From the NCBI GenBank assembly GCA_022495995.1, contig JAFEMH010005415.1, forward strand, positions 1 to 64,000: DNA of 64,000 nucleotides, given 5' to 3'. This DNA comes from Adenophora triphylla var. japonica. Taxonomy: Eukaryota > Streptophyta > Magnoliopsida > Asterales > Campanulaceae. A program made the translations under genes and the position numbers. This document shows, piece after piece, positions 34,117 to 46,244 of this stretch. Each line of letters begins with the position of its first letter. Within the stretch, counting starts at the first letter, position 1. A model generated the notes under the pieces. The model made no database searches, had not been told where the DNA came from, and saw only the letters and a list, made by a program, of their open reading frames with translations.

Positions 34117-36440
34117 ATGGCAAATACAAAGACAATGACAACTGTTAACTATTCACACATTCCAATTTTGGACGAAGACCACTTCGACATCTGGAAGTGC
34201 CGAATGCTTATTCATTTGGAAACCATCGATGAAATGCTAGTGGAATGCGCGATCAATGGCCCGTTAGTTCCAATAAAGGCCAACACAGATGCAACCACTA
34301 GTGCAACAATTCCAGAGGTCAAAAAGCCAAAAGAAGAGTGGTCGGATGAAGAGAAGAGATTAGTTGCCTTGGACAGCAAGGCTAGGCACATCATTTCTGG
34401 AACCCTCCCCGTATCAACTCTACAGAAAGTGATGTACCTCAAAACCGCAAAGCAGATGTGGGATGCCATTGAGAGCTACCTCGAATGTGATGACGAATGC
34501 AAGGAAAGCAAATTATATACTGTTGAAAGATCATACAACAACAGCAACAGAAAATCCAACGAAACCTTGCGTCAAACCTACGACCGATATGTTGAGGTAG
34601 TTAATGCTTGTAGATCTCTTGGCAAAACTTTAACCGATAAGGAAATCAATATGACTTTCCTATCTGCTTTAGGTTCTAAATGGGTAAATAAGGCTACCTC
34701 TTTAGAAGACTCCAAAGTTTTGGGTACTTGGTCGTTAAGTAACTTGTACGCCAATCTTAGAGTCTATGAATTAAAATTAAATCATATTGAAGAGATTGAA
34801 GGGAAAACCAAATCGCTATCCATGTCTGTCGTGGAACATGAGGAGAAACCATCTACATCCAATCAAACTGCAGATCCTTCCATATCAACCTCATCACTCA
34901 TCGAGATGGATGATGATGATTTTGCCATGTTTGTGAAAAGATTCCAAAAATTTAGAAAATTCTCAAAACCTTTCACAAAATCATTTTCAAAAGGCAAACC
35001 TCCTGCAACGTTTTCTAAGGCTGGAGATACAAAGAAAAAGAGTGATCTAGTTTGCTACAATTGTAGAAAACCTGGTCACTTTGCATCTGAGTGTCCACAA
35101 CCTAAATATGAATACATGAAAAAGAAAACCTCTCCTGCAAAATTTTCTCGTCGCAAGGGAATGGTTCGAGGAGGAAGAGAATTCCAAGGAATTGGCCACT
35201 TGGATTGAAACAGATTCGATGATGGAAGTGATGATGAAACCGAAGAGGTTAATCTACTGCATTGCGTACGCTTCCGATGAGTCAGATTCTGAGTCAATCG
35301 AGTCGCAAGATATGGAAGAAAAAGAGGTTTCTACAAAACTTCCAAATTTTAAATTGGATGATGATATCAAACTTACTCCTAGCATTAAGATAGGAAATTG
35401 CTCGTATTCACGTCCCATTTTTTCTCCTACAAATGCTCCACCTTCAAAAACAATTCCAAAGAAGAAAATTTTAAAAAAGGTGGTGGAAGAGGTTTCTCCC
35501 ATGGAACATGAAAGGATGTTCAAGGAAGCTGAAATGGTGATCCATCAATTCTCTAATCTTAAGAAAGCCTTAAGCTTAGCTCATGATGAACTTAATCTGT
35601 ACAAGTTTCAAATCTTAAGGACCAAATCAGAAGTATGACTCCTCTTGCTGATCAGAACCGCATCCTTGAAACTAAGGTTGCTGCACTTCAACTCCGGAAT
35701 GATGACTTGGTAACCCAAATCAACGATCTCCAAAAGATTATTGATTCGTGGCTCAAGTCTCAATCCACCAAGGATAAAATCATGGACTCCCAAGTTCCTC
35801 CTGGAATTAATGAAGGCCTAGGTTTTGGATCTGAGGAAGAGGAGAAGTGTGCATCCTCGAGTGAAAAGGATGAGGAAATTTTGGAACTAACTAAAGAAAT
35901 TCCTAAGGGGAAGCATGCTAAAGGAAAGGGTAAAGGACGACAAATTAATTATGTCTACCCAAAAGGAAAGCAATATGGAAAGAATTCTGTGTTGAAACCT
36001 AAGGATTACGTGGAAGCGGTGAAGAGGAAATGGCTTATGGAATTGGTTGCATACCTGCTCCAACCGCTCCTGGTGGAAAAGGTGGTGCTGCCAACTCCAG
36101 GTCTGACCGCGCATCTTCTTCGACCGCTCCTCCTGCCTTCAAAAGCAGGAATAGCGTTCCCAGGAAATACATGGTCAAATCAAAGCCTGTTCCATTTATC
36201 TCAGTCGGACTCTTAGCTGGAACCGCTCCTCCCAAACCGCTTCCTTGTCCCAAACTGCATGCAACTCCTAAGAAGAGTAAGGAGTTAGTAAAACCTCATG
36301 AAGCTTGTAGCTATTATAAATGTTACGTGTGTGATGGTTTAGGTCACAAGGCTGCAGAATGCCTTTTGCGGTTCACATCCAATGCCGGGAAGAATAAACC
36401 TCCTTACATCAGCGAGGTGTGGGTCGTAAAGGGTTGCTAA
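34117..36440 (+). pseudogene. Gag of the SIRE-like element
   Basis: ATG at 34117 (MANTKTMTTVNYSHIPIL). The UBN2-type Gag fold follows: DEDHFDIWKCRMLIHLETID, QMWDAIESYLECDDECKES, ETLRQTYDRYVEVVNACRSL. A zinc knuckle CYNCRKPGHFASEC lies near 35055-35096, a second CYVCDGLGHKAAEC near 36320-36361. The long region between is hydrophilic with probable coiled coil. The frame is broken near 35200, 35636 and 36020. An unusually long Gag with a far-downstream second knuckle is typical of the Maximus group. Confidence 0.85.
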
Positions 36441-36478
36441 CTTCGAGGATCAAGGAATAAAGGGGGACCTCGTTCTTA

Positions 36479-39400
36479 ATGTTTACATTTCAGGTCCTCT
36501 GCTTCATGGCTGGTCACTCCAAGGAAAATGAATGGTATCTTGACGGTGGGTTTTGCTCAAGACATATATTTGGAGATAGATCATTACTTGAAGATGTCGT
36601 TGAAGCAAGTGGTCCGTCTGTAACCTTTGGTGACAACAACAAAGGCAAAACCATTGGATATGGCATTATAAGGAGAGGAAACCTAACCATTGAGAAGGTT
36701 TCTCTTGTTGAAGGACTCAAGCACAACCTCCTTTCAATTTCTCAATTTTGCGACAAAGGAATGCTTTGCAACTTCACGTCATCAAATTGCTTTATCAAAG
36801 ATAGCATTTCCGGCGTCACCCTACTCACCGGGATTCGTAAGAGTAATATTTACATTATTGATCTAAATTCTGTATGTAGTATTACTAATCTCTGTTTTGT
36901 AGCTAAGAATGTGAGCGAAAATAGTTGGCTATGGCATAAAAGGTTGAGCCACTTGAACTTCAAGTATCTTGCAAAGATTGGTAGGGAAAACCTCGTTCGT
37001 GGTTTTACCTAAAGTGGCTGACCACCATCCGAGAGAAATGCGGTGCATGCCGGCTTGGTAAGCGATCCGCGTCGTCTTTCACTGGCAAGACCGCTCCATC
37101 AACTTCAAGATGCTTACAAGCTGCTTCACATAGATTTGTTTGGACCCGTAACCACTTTGCCGGCATTGGAGGAAATAGATATACCTTAGTGGTGGTGGAT
37201 GATTACTCAAGATATACGTGGGTTGAGATGATGATTTCCAAAGATGGATTGCTATGAGATTCTCACCGCACTTTTTAGACGGCTCCAAACTCAAAAAGAA
37301 GATGACATCGTTAGTGTTCGATCGAGATAATGGAACATAATTTAAGAACAACGGTGTTGCTCGGTATTGTGATGATCACCACGGGATTGATCACAATTTT
37401 TCAACCGGTGTTCCACAACAAAATGGGGTTGTGGAAAGAAAGAATAGGGCGTTGATTGAAATTTGGAAAAACAATGATATCTGAAGCGAAGCTACCTCAG
37501 TATTTTTGGGCTGAAGCAATCAATACCGCATGCTTCACTCAGAATCGCTCCCTCATCAACAAAACCTATAACAAGACTCCCTATGAGCTTTGGCGAGGAA
37601 GAACCCCCAACATTGCATTCTTCAAGATCTTTGGCTGCAAATGTTTTGTCCTCTTCAACGGAAGAGAAAATAGAGGTAAATTCGGAGCTAAAGCCGACGA
37701 AGGTATTTTTGTTGGGTATGCTAAACACTCAAAAGCTTTTAGTGTTTTCAATAAAACTAGTTTAAAAATAGTTGAGTCTGTCCATGTTACTTTTGATGAG
37801 CATTCTCTCCTTGAGCCACATTTGGCTCCAAATGTTGCTGATGATTTTGTTGAGCATAATGAACCAGGTGAATCATCTCAAACGGCACTGAACCTCAACC
37901 GCAAAATCCGGCATCCTCAAGCGAAATTCCCTCAAACCGCACCTTTGAAACCGCACTGAAGTTCCTACTCCGGATGCAACTCCAAGGAAGAAGAAGTTGA
38001 GAATTCCCTATCCGGCTTATAGAACCTCTTCGTCAACTTACCTTCCATGACTTATTTGAAGGATCTAACGATATTCCAATTGAAGATCTTGACAAACCTC
38101 GATCAACCGGACTTACCCCAGGAGGTTCGTGAAGTCGGCGGTCACCCCCTCACAAATGTGATTGGTGATCTGTTTTCCGGTGTTCAAACAAGGAGATCAA
38201 ATTATGACGAGCATACCACTCTTTTATCTGAAGTTGAACCCAAGAAGATTGATGAAGCAGTCCAAGATTTCAGTTGGGTCGTTGCTATGCAAGAGGAACT
38301 CGGCCCGATTTGAAAGATGCAAGGTCTGGACTTTGGTGCCTAGACCTCGGGATCAGGAGTGATAGGAACTAAGTGGGTATTTAGGAATAAGATGGATGAG
38401 AATGGAAGCATCACCAGGAATAAAGCAAGGTTGGTTGCACAAGGATATAGGCAAGAAGAAGGAATTGATTATGATGAAACCTTTGCTCCAGTTCCAAGAT
38501 TGGAAGCTATCAGAATCTTCTTAGCCTACGCCTCTTTCAAGCGTTCCAAGTTATATCAAATGGACTTCAAGAGTGCATTCCTCAACGGAGAAGCTAAGAG
38601 ACCGTGTATGTTGCCCAACCGCTTTGGATTTGAAGACTCCAAATTTCCCAATCATGTCTACAAACTCCGAAAGCTTTGTATGGACTTAAGCGAAGCTCGA
38701 GGGCATGGTATGAGACTCTTTCTAAATTTTTACTAGAAAAAGGATTTAAACGCGGTAAAATTGATACAACTCTTTTTATTGCCAAATATAATGAGCATAC
38801 TTTACTTGTTTAAATTTATGTCGATGATATTATTTTTGGTTCTACTAATGAGTTGCTTTGTAAGCGTTTCGAGAAGCTAATGAAAAGCAAGTTTGAGATG
38901 AGCATGATGGGAGAATTAACTTTCTTCCTCGGGCTTCAAATCAAGCAATGCGAAGAAGGTATTTTCCTCAGCCAAGCCAAGTACACCAAGGAGTTGATAA
39001 AGAAGTTTGGATTAGAAAATGCTAAAGCATATGATACTCCTATGGCCACCGGCAATAAGCTAGATAAAGATCTCAAAGGTAAGAAAGTTGATCGAGACTT
39101 TATATCGAGGTATGATCGGCTCATTACTTTACTTAGCGCTAGTAGGCCCGATATTATGTTTGAGTGTACGTGTATGTGCTCGTTACCAAGGCGACCCTAG
39201 AGAAGCACATCTTATTGCGATCAAGCGTATAATCCGCTATTTATACGGAACCACTAACCTTGGACTTTGGTATTCCAAATATTCGAACTTCGATCTTGTA
39301 GGTTATTCGGATGCAGATTATGCGGCTTGTACTATTGACGGAAAAAGCACTAGTGGTACTTGTCATTTCCTCGGGAATAGACTAGTTGCTTGGGCCGGCA

Positions 39401-39764
39401 AGAAGCAAGCTTCGGTTTCGGTGTCAACCACGAGAGGCCGAGTATATTCTTCTTGGTAGTTGTTCTTTGTCAAATCCTTTGGATGAAGCGGCGGTTGGTA
39501 GACTATGGAATCCATGAAGGGAATTGCCCCATCATGTGTGACAACACTTCAACAATTTCAGTCTCCAATAACCCTGTCATGCATTCCAAGACCAAGCACA
39601 TAGATATCAAGTATCATTTCCTCAAAGATCATGTGGAGAAGAGGAATATCCATTTAGAGTACGTGGGGACAGACAACCAGATTGCTGATATCCTTACAAA
39701 GGCTCTTGACTCCAAGAGATTTTCTTTTCTCAGAGGAGAAATGGGTATGCTTGAACTTAAATAA
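36479..39764 (+). pseudogene. Pol (protease, integrase, RT, RNase H) of the SIRE-like element
   Basis: Protease: EWYLDGGFCSRHIFGD, where family members read D-S-G-C-S-R-H, so the active site is altered. GAG-pre-integrase: SWLWHKRLSHLNFKYLAKIG. Integrase remnants: VVVDDYSRYTWVEMM and VERKNR text near 37180-37450. RT: TKWVFRNKMDENGSITRNKA, RLVAQGYRQEEGIDYDETFA, MDFKSAFLNGE, then the VDDIIFGST box near 38820. RNase H: GYSDADYAACTIDGKSTSGT and TKHIDIKYHFLKDHVE. At least six frameshifts or stops break it, so it is dead in cis. Confidence 0.88.
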
Positions 39765-40362
39765 ATTCCATACTTTTTATTTGCTAACTTGTTTGTTGAG
39801 TCTAGGTTGAAATTCCTTTTGGAATCAAACCGCTTCTGTTGAACCGCCTGTGCCAAAACCGCAAGATTATCCAACCGCCTGCATGCAAACCGCAAGTTCC
39901 AAACCGCTCATGCAGTCTGACCGCTTGGATCAAAACCGCGTTTCAACAAGAAGTAAACTCTGTCTATTTTTATTGCTTATCTTTATTTAAAAAAAAAAAC
40001 TGTTCAAATTCCTTTATTTATTTTTTAGTCCTTATTTTTTGACATAAGGGTATTTTTGCAAATGTTTTCCCTCATTTATTTCAAAATGAAGAGCATTTAA
40101 TGCTAAGGGGACATGAGCATTAAAAACCCTCATGTCAGCCGTCATAGAGAGAGGTGCAGGAGGTGAAAGGGTGTAACAATTGGTTTAATTCAATCATTCC
40201 TTCTGAACCAACTGCCTGCCCCCCTTCACCCTATATAAACCTATGTTGGTGAAAACAAACCTTTTCTTCTGCCAACTCTGCAACTGTACCTCCTACCAAC
40301 TCACTTTCTCTCTCTAAAACTCTTCACAAAACCTCCATTTTCAAAACTTTTTCTGTAAATCA
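39765..40362 (+). promoter_or_regulatory. Internal promoter and leader of the third gene
   Basis: Between pol and the third gene lie eight ACCGC motifs packed into about 125 bp (39825-39950). They are followed by a TATA box CTATATAAACC (40231-40241) and a CT-rich, A-rich leader with CTTTCTCTCTCTAAAACTC leading to an ATG in good context (CAATGGC, 40363). This is the order of a normal plant promoter and 5' leader. Promoter function is inferred from motifs only. Confidence 0.6.
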
Positions 40363-43300
40363 ATGGCCTCTACTTCAAAAAGACAAAGAGCCTCTACCAC
40401 TGCTAGGGCAAAGAAACCAGTTCTGGAAATGGTAAACAATTTCTAACCTTAAAGCTTTAATTTTCTGAAATCTGCCATTGATGAACTTGAACAAAACTGT
40501 TCGTATCCCTCATGTTCTTCATTATGGTTGATTTTGATCTTGTTTGTTAACTATTTTGCTTAAGAATTGTTGGGTTTTGCTCGGATTTATACATGGATTA
40601 CATATATGTTGTTTATTTCATGATCCATCCATGTTTTGAGCTTTGATTTTGTGATTTTCAGTTCAAAACCTTCGAAAACCCACTTTGCATTTTTTTTGTG
40701 ATTCTTGATGATTCTGGGTAAAGGATGAGTTTTTAATGTTATATTATTGTTCCCCTTCCCAATGTGATCATTTTGATATGTTATTTGCTTATTTTGGTTA
40801 AGTTTCATGTATCCCTGTTCTTGGTGTTCTTGAATGTTCTTGGTGTTCTTCACAAAACCCATGAACTGTTCTTGAAAAATCATATGTTTTGGTTGCCTTG
40901 ATTCTAAGAAAGTGTTTTCCAACACTTAGAATATTTTCAACTTTTTCAGAAATTTTGGATTTTATTTTGGTTTGAAACCGCTTGTATGCAACCGCTTAGG
41001 AATTTCTGTTTCAAACCGCTCCTCACCTATTCAACCTAAACCGCATGTTCTAAAACCGCATTCTCAAATCTTTAGAAACCGCATGCTGTTTATTTCCTTT
41101 CCAATGTTTTTGAGATTTTACTAAGTATATAGGCTGGAAACCAAGAAATTCCTCTCTAATCACTGCTTGCAGTGTGGGATAAGTTTGGATTACAATGCCA
41201 CGTACCTAAGTAATTTTGTTCTCAAAGTCCTCATTATTTGTTTAAGTATTCATGGTTTCACTTGGGGTTTGAAATTTTCAAACCGCACCATTGCTCAACC
41301 GCTTGGTGCTCAAACCGCATGTGAACTATGAATACACAAATGGATCTAACACTTGAAATTTTATTTTATAGGATCCAACTACTTTCCTACCTGGGTGGGA
41401 AGTGAATGAGGAAGAGCTCAAAACAGATGCTCTTGGAAGGGAATTGCTGAGGAAGCTAAGAGTTTCAGGCATCCTACCGCTTTTCACCAAGAAGCAGAAT
41501 TTCATAGTGCCATCTTTCGTGGATCAGTTCTTTGCAACCGCTAAGAAGGATTCAAGAGTTATTGAACAAGGCCAAAAAGTTTCCTGCCTGACCGCTGTAG
41601 TTGAAGGCATGAAGCTCTCCATAGACTACATTGACATCAGAAGGCTTTTCAGATTTACTGTTGGTGGAGCTCCCTTAGAAGTTGATCAAGTCATTCAAGA
41701 CAATGCTGCTTTCCAAACCGCCAAAGTAGATACCTTGTCTAAGAAGTACAAGAAGATCCCCAGAAAGAATTTTGGTGAACTGATGAACTTTATAGGTCAT
41801 CTAGTGGGGAGATCCATTTGTGGAAAGACTGGAAACCACAACAACTTTACATCCCAACAATGGATGTACAGTGCTGCTATCTTTATGGAAATCAAGCTGC
41901 ATTGGCCAAGAATCCTTTACTTTGAGATTAAAGACAACATTGAGACCTATCAGTCCAAGGTCAAAGGTGAAGATCAGAGGTGGAGACCTTTCTGCAGGAT
42001 CTTAACCGCTCTGTTGATGGACTATGAGCACTTAGATGATATGGTCACCAAAAATCCAGAACTTATGGTGGGTGCTCGGATGATTGCCTAGGTACTTGCT
42101 TGCCACACTTTCAGATATGCAAATGGAGATGCATTGTACAAATCTTTGTATGATGCAGATACCTATCCCTTGAAGGAACCCTATGAGCTCAGAGATCCTA
42201 CAACCGCTCCTCAAACTAAAGCTACCAAGCGGTCCAGGAAGCCCCAAGCAAGAGTTGAACCGCTTCCCAAGAGGACCAAGACCGCTCCAGCATCCAAACC
42301 GCCTACTGCTGATGATGGAGCTGGTACAAGCAAAAGGAAGAAATCATCCAAGGAACCTGAACCTGAAACCATGCATTTGGTGGATGAAAGTGATGAAGAA
42401 GAGGAAGACCCAAGTATTCCTAACTTGGTGGCAAGAGCCAAGAAGGCTAGGGATGAGATGGCTGGATTGACTGTGGAGGAACAGATGAAGGTTCTCCAAG
42501 ATAGGATTGCTAGATTGGCCAAGGAGCAGGCTGAAAAATATCAGGCCAAGGGCAAAACTACTGAAGCTGGAACCGCCTCACCCCATGAACCGCCTCCAGA
42601 AACCCAACCGCCCCCAACTCCTCAGACCTCTCCTGTCCAATCTCCAAACCAATCCCCAGTCCAATCCCCTGCCAACTCTCAATCCAGATCCCCTTCCAAA
42701 GCCAAATCCATAACCCCTTCCCCCAACAAAACCGCACCACTTCAGGGGGAGAAACCTAAGAGGAAGAAGATGGCGGCCAGAAAGAAAACCTTCAAGAAAT
42801 CCAAGCCTGTCCAACCCTCACCCACTCCTTCACCTACCAGAAATTCCCCTCCTCAATCACCTCCTCAAAATTCTCCTTCACCTTCCCCCAGAAAATCACT
42901 ATCACCCTTATCTTCCCAATCAACATATAACTCACCCCAACATTCCCATTCCATAAATTCCCAACACTCCAACCAAACACCTACCAAATCCCAAGCTTAT
43001 CAACAATGGCAGTCCAAGCCCTCTGCTGGACATGCCACATCCAAATCTGTTAGGGATGACCCAACCCCTGTCAATTCCCCTCACCTAAACCGCTCCCATT
43101 CCAACACCCCTAACCGCTCCAGATCCATTTCCCCTCAAAAGTCCCTAACTCCCCAAGGGTCCCCTCATACTCAAAAGACCCCTCCTCCAAATATACCTCC
43201 CCAAACCCAAACCGCGCCTGAAACCAACCAAACCCAACCGCCTCCCATATTTCCAACCGCCTCACCATCAACCGCCCCTCCTTCTGAGTACTCCCAAATT

Positions 43301-44287
43301 CTCCAAACCCTAAACCTGATTCAAGGCCAACTGATCATAAATCAAGGCCATGTCATCTCCTTAACCGCCTCAAATGAATCCCTCCTTGCCTCCAACCGCG
43401 CCTTACAAGCCAAGGTGGATTCTCACTCCCTTGAGTTGGCAACCCTTAAAGCCTCTTTGCTTGATGCCATTAAGGGGGAGAGATCTACAGCTATTCCATC
43501 CTCCTCCTCAACCGCTCCTCCTGATCAAACCGCTTCCATGATCAAAACCGCTTCTGAAGCCTTTCAGAAATCCCTTGAAGCTGGTTTGGTCAAAGCCTTA
43601 GAAGAAAAGGCATCTATTGAGGAGATGAAGAAATCTTTGGATGTTCTTGGAGAGAAACTCTGTACCTCCCTTGATAAAGATTTGGGTAATCTGAGCACCA
43701 AATTCCTTGACTTTCTTCAAACCAGACCGCAATTATCTCAAGTTGTCCAAACCGCCTTGGATAATTTGCGTGAAGAAGTCTTGGAACAAATTGACCTTTT
43801 CAAGGTGGATTCAAAGGTAAATCTGGATACTGTGTCAGATACAGTGAAGGCCAAGCTGAACGAGATCCAAGATGAGTTCAATGACCGCTTGGACAACCTC
43901 AGGGAAGGATTCAACTCCAGACTTGGCTCAACAGTCAATGATCTCAAAACCTCCCTGAAGGTATCTGTGGATTTTGAACCAATGGAACAAGCCATTCAAG
44001 CTCAGACTGCTGCTGTTCAGGAGGAAGTGCACACCATCTTCAATTCCCTTTACTCTTCCCTCCATGTTCAGCTGGATACTATCAGAGACAATCTTGTGGA
44101 AAACACCAAAGCGGTTGGTGCCACAAATTCTACTTCTGCCCACTCTGTTAATGCTTTGAAGAAGCTAGAGTCAACTCTCACCAGAGAAGAGGAAGTAAGA
44201 AGACTGAGGAAAGCGTTTGCACCAGACCAATCAAGAGCTGGGCCAAGTGGAGCTGATCATGAAGTTAACAAGCCGCCTCAGCAGTAA
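40363..44287 (+). pseudogene. Third gene of the SIRE-like element: spliced, proline-rich, coiled coil
   Basis: Exon 1 (40363-40431, MASTSKRQRASTTARAKKPV) joins exon 2 (41372-44287) across a 940-bp intron with GTAAAC and TTTTATAG borders, in frame, giving about 994 codons. A single TAG (42089-42091) fits a CAG change. Residues about 24-270 (DPTTFLPGWEVNEEELKTDA, SCLTAVVEGMKLSIDYIDIR, FTSQQWMYSAAIFMEIKLHW) resemble the 'putative plant transposon protein' domain seen in post-pol ORFs. Then come a basic patch (KRSRKPQARVEPLPKRTK), an acidic run, a long Pro/Ser/Gln linker and a coiled-coil C-terminus. No signal peptide or membrane segment was seen, so 'envelope-like' is not supported by sequence. 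A nuclear or RNA/DNA-binding role is possible but inferred. Confidence 0.75.
40432..41371 (+). other. Intron of the third gene
   Basis: Donor ATG|GTAAAC and acceptor TTTTATAG|GATCC with a T-rich 3' region. Splicing keeps phase. The intron contains nine ACCGC motifs in its second half (40976-41325), all on the sense strand. Confidence 0.7.
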
Positions 44288-44779
44288 ACCGCTTTTTCCT
44301 TGTAATTTCTTTTGGTAAGTTTGGACCGCACTTTCTTTGTATTTTCCTTTGTCCAACTTACTTAATTTTTGTTTTTTTGTAATCTTGTAATTTCCTTTCA
44401 TTCCTGTACTTGTAATCATCTTAGGAATTAATGGAAATTGCATCATGGTTCCAAAACTTTGTTCATATCAAACTGCTTGTTTGTAGAACAATGAAACCGC
44501 CTATGGTCTTAAACCTCTTTTGAATTGATGTTTAAACATTCAGTTTAAACCGCACTTTGAACTTAAACTCATATTTTTAAGTGCACTGAATGCATCTCTA
44601 TACTTTTCAAATTGTAAATTTCTCAATCTTTCAAAAGTATAGAAACCTATAGCTTAAGCTAGTGTGTGCATTAACTTGGGACATGACTTACCATGTTTAT
44701 TCTTATGGACATGTTTTTAACAAGTATAATGTTTGCTTTTGCTGTAGTAGGTAATGACATCAATCAAATAGGGGGAGAT

Positions 44780-46244
44780 TGTTGGGTATGCATGTTTTAA
44801 CCCTCCTATTTTGTATTAGATTTGATTGATACCATAACCTCCTGTCTATTTTAAGGACTTTAGGACCCTATGTAATGAAGCTTAGACTTCAATTTTTTAG
44901 CAAAGTCCATTCTATAGAATAGGTTAAAATTAGGCTTGAAGACTGGCTCAAGAATCAATGGACCTAAGGATTGCAGTTCTGAGGTTTCAAAACCGCCTAT
45001 CAAGGAACCGCTTGGCAGAACCGCTTGTAGCCTAACTGCCTTGTAATCCCCTATTTTGAAATCGCTTGTATCCCAAAGTGCAAATCGCACTCTTGGAAAT
45101 CCTTCTTCTGGTGGAACCGCTTTCATGTCAAACCGCCTCTCTCCAGAACCGCTCCAATGATTGGCTACTTGAATTGAACCTCTTTTGACCGTTGGAATCC
45201 ACGTCAGCAATATCAAAAGTCAACTACCATATCTTGTCACGTGACTACTTTTCAGACAAGATCTGCAAGGATCTTGAAAAGGTGACAGATGTCCTAACCA
45301 CCTTGATTGCAGCTGAGGTCTGATCAGCTTTACCTGCATCAACAGTTCCAAAGGACAAAAGTAGTTGCTGTGGACCAATGGGATTGCATCAAGGACTGTC
45401 CTTACAACAGCTGTATCCAACGGCTAGTTTCTTGATGCTTGGGTATAAATACCCCTAATCTTCACCATTTGAAGATTGCTTGAAAAAACTTGAGAAATTG
45501 CTGTGTTCATGAGAAGTTGAAGCTCTGCCCAGAAATTCATAAGTCCTTTGAATCTTCATCTTCATACTTCAAGAAATATTCCCCAGCCCAGAAATCAAGC
45601 CTTAACACATTCAAGAATTATTGAGCTCTACATCTCTCAGATTTAAAGAGCCTTGATCTTGAACACACACACCTCACTTGTTTAAACACATAGTTTATTC
45701 ATTTGAGATACACTGGTTATAGTCTAGGATTTGTTCTTCATAGAAAAGATTTTATTGTACTTTGTAATCTCTCAAATACTCAATATAAAATCTCTCTTAG
45801 AAATCCAAGACTAACCATCTTGGTAGTGGACGTAGATCGTTTATCGATTGAACCACTCCAAATAGCTTGTTCATACTTTACTGCATTTATATTTTCTGTG
45901 CTTGCTAATTATTTATCTCTGTCTCTGTTTGATCTTTATATAGTTATCCTTATTGTGAAATTGTGTTTGGAGTTAACATTGTCAAAACCTCATTTTTTGC
46001 AAACTGCACCTTCTGACAACCGCACTATCAAACCGCTTTGCAAAACCGCCTCTCCCAAAACCGTTTTATAACTTATATATTCCGCTGTGCATTTTACAAC
46101 TCTACTTGCAGTTTCTTACACACTGCAAGAGGTTTTGTAAGCTTAGAGGTTTAGTTTTTAAAGAGGGCGAAAAGTTTGAAACAACTATTCACCCCCCCCC
46201 CTCTAGCTGTATTTTCACCCTTGTTGCCACCTTTGGGACCAACA
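44780..46244 (+). repeat. 3' LTR of the SIRE-like element
   Basis: 1465 bp, matching 32583-34045. Two of the ACCGC motifs are lost by C-to-T change (near 45061 and 46062). The TATA-like GGTATAAATACC recurs near 45442. Confidence 0.92.

Larger units (their letters stand above)
32583..46244 (+). mobile_element. Ty1/copia element, SIRE/Maximus-like, with an extra spliced gene
   Basis: A 13.66-kb element nested in the gypsy 3' LTR, TSD atgtg (32578-32582 and 46245-46249). LTRs are 32583-34045 and 44780-46244 (TGTTGGGTATG...GGGACCAACA), with about 20 differences by eye. Primer site TGGTATCAAAGC is at 34048-34059, and polypurine AATAGGGGGAGAT lies just before the 3' LTR. Gag (34117 to about 36440) and pol (36479-39764) are broken by frameshifts. 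A third gene (40363-44287) lies between pol and the 3' LTR. Large size, long gag and a post-pol ORF are the SIRE/Maximus hallmarks. The whole element is dotted with ACCGC motifs. Confidence 0.92.

Noticed and set aside
42134..44287. Calling the 717-codon frame a separate gene
   Set aside because: It is in the same frame as 41402-42091, separated only by a TAG at 42089-42091, and follows a spliced first exon; treated as one gene.
40363..44287. Calling the third gene an envelope gene
   Set aside because: No signal peptide, transmembrane helix or glycoprotein features were seen. Position after pol alone is not enough.
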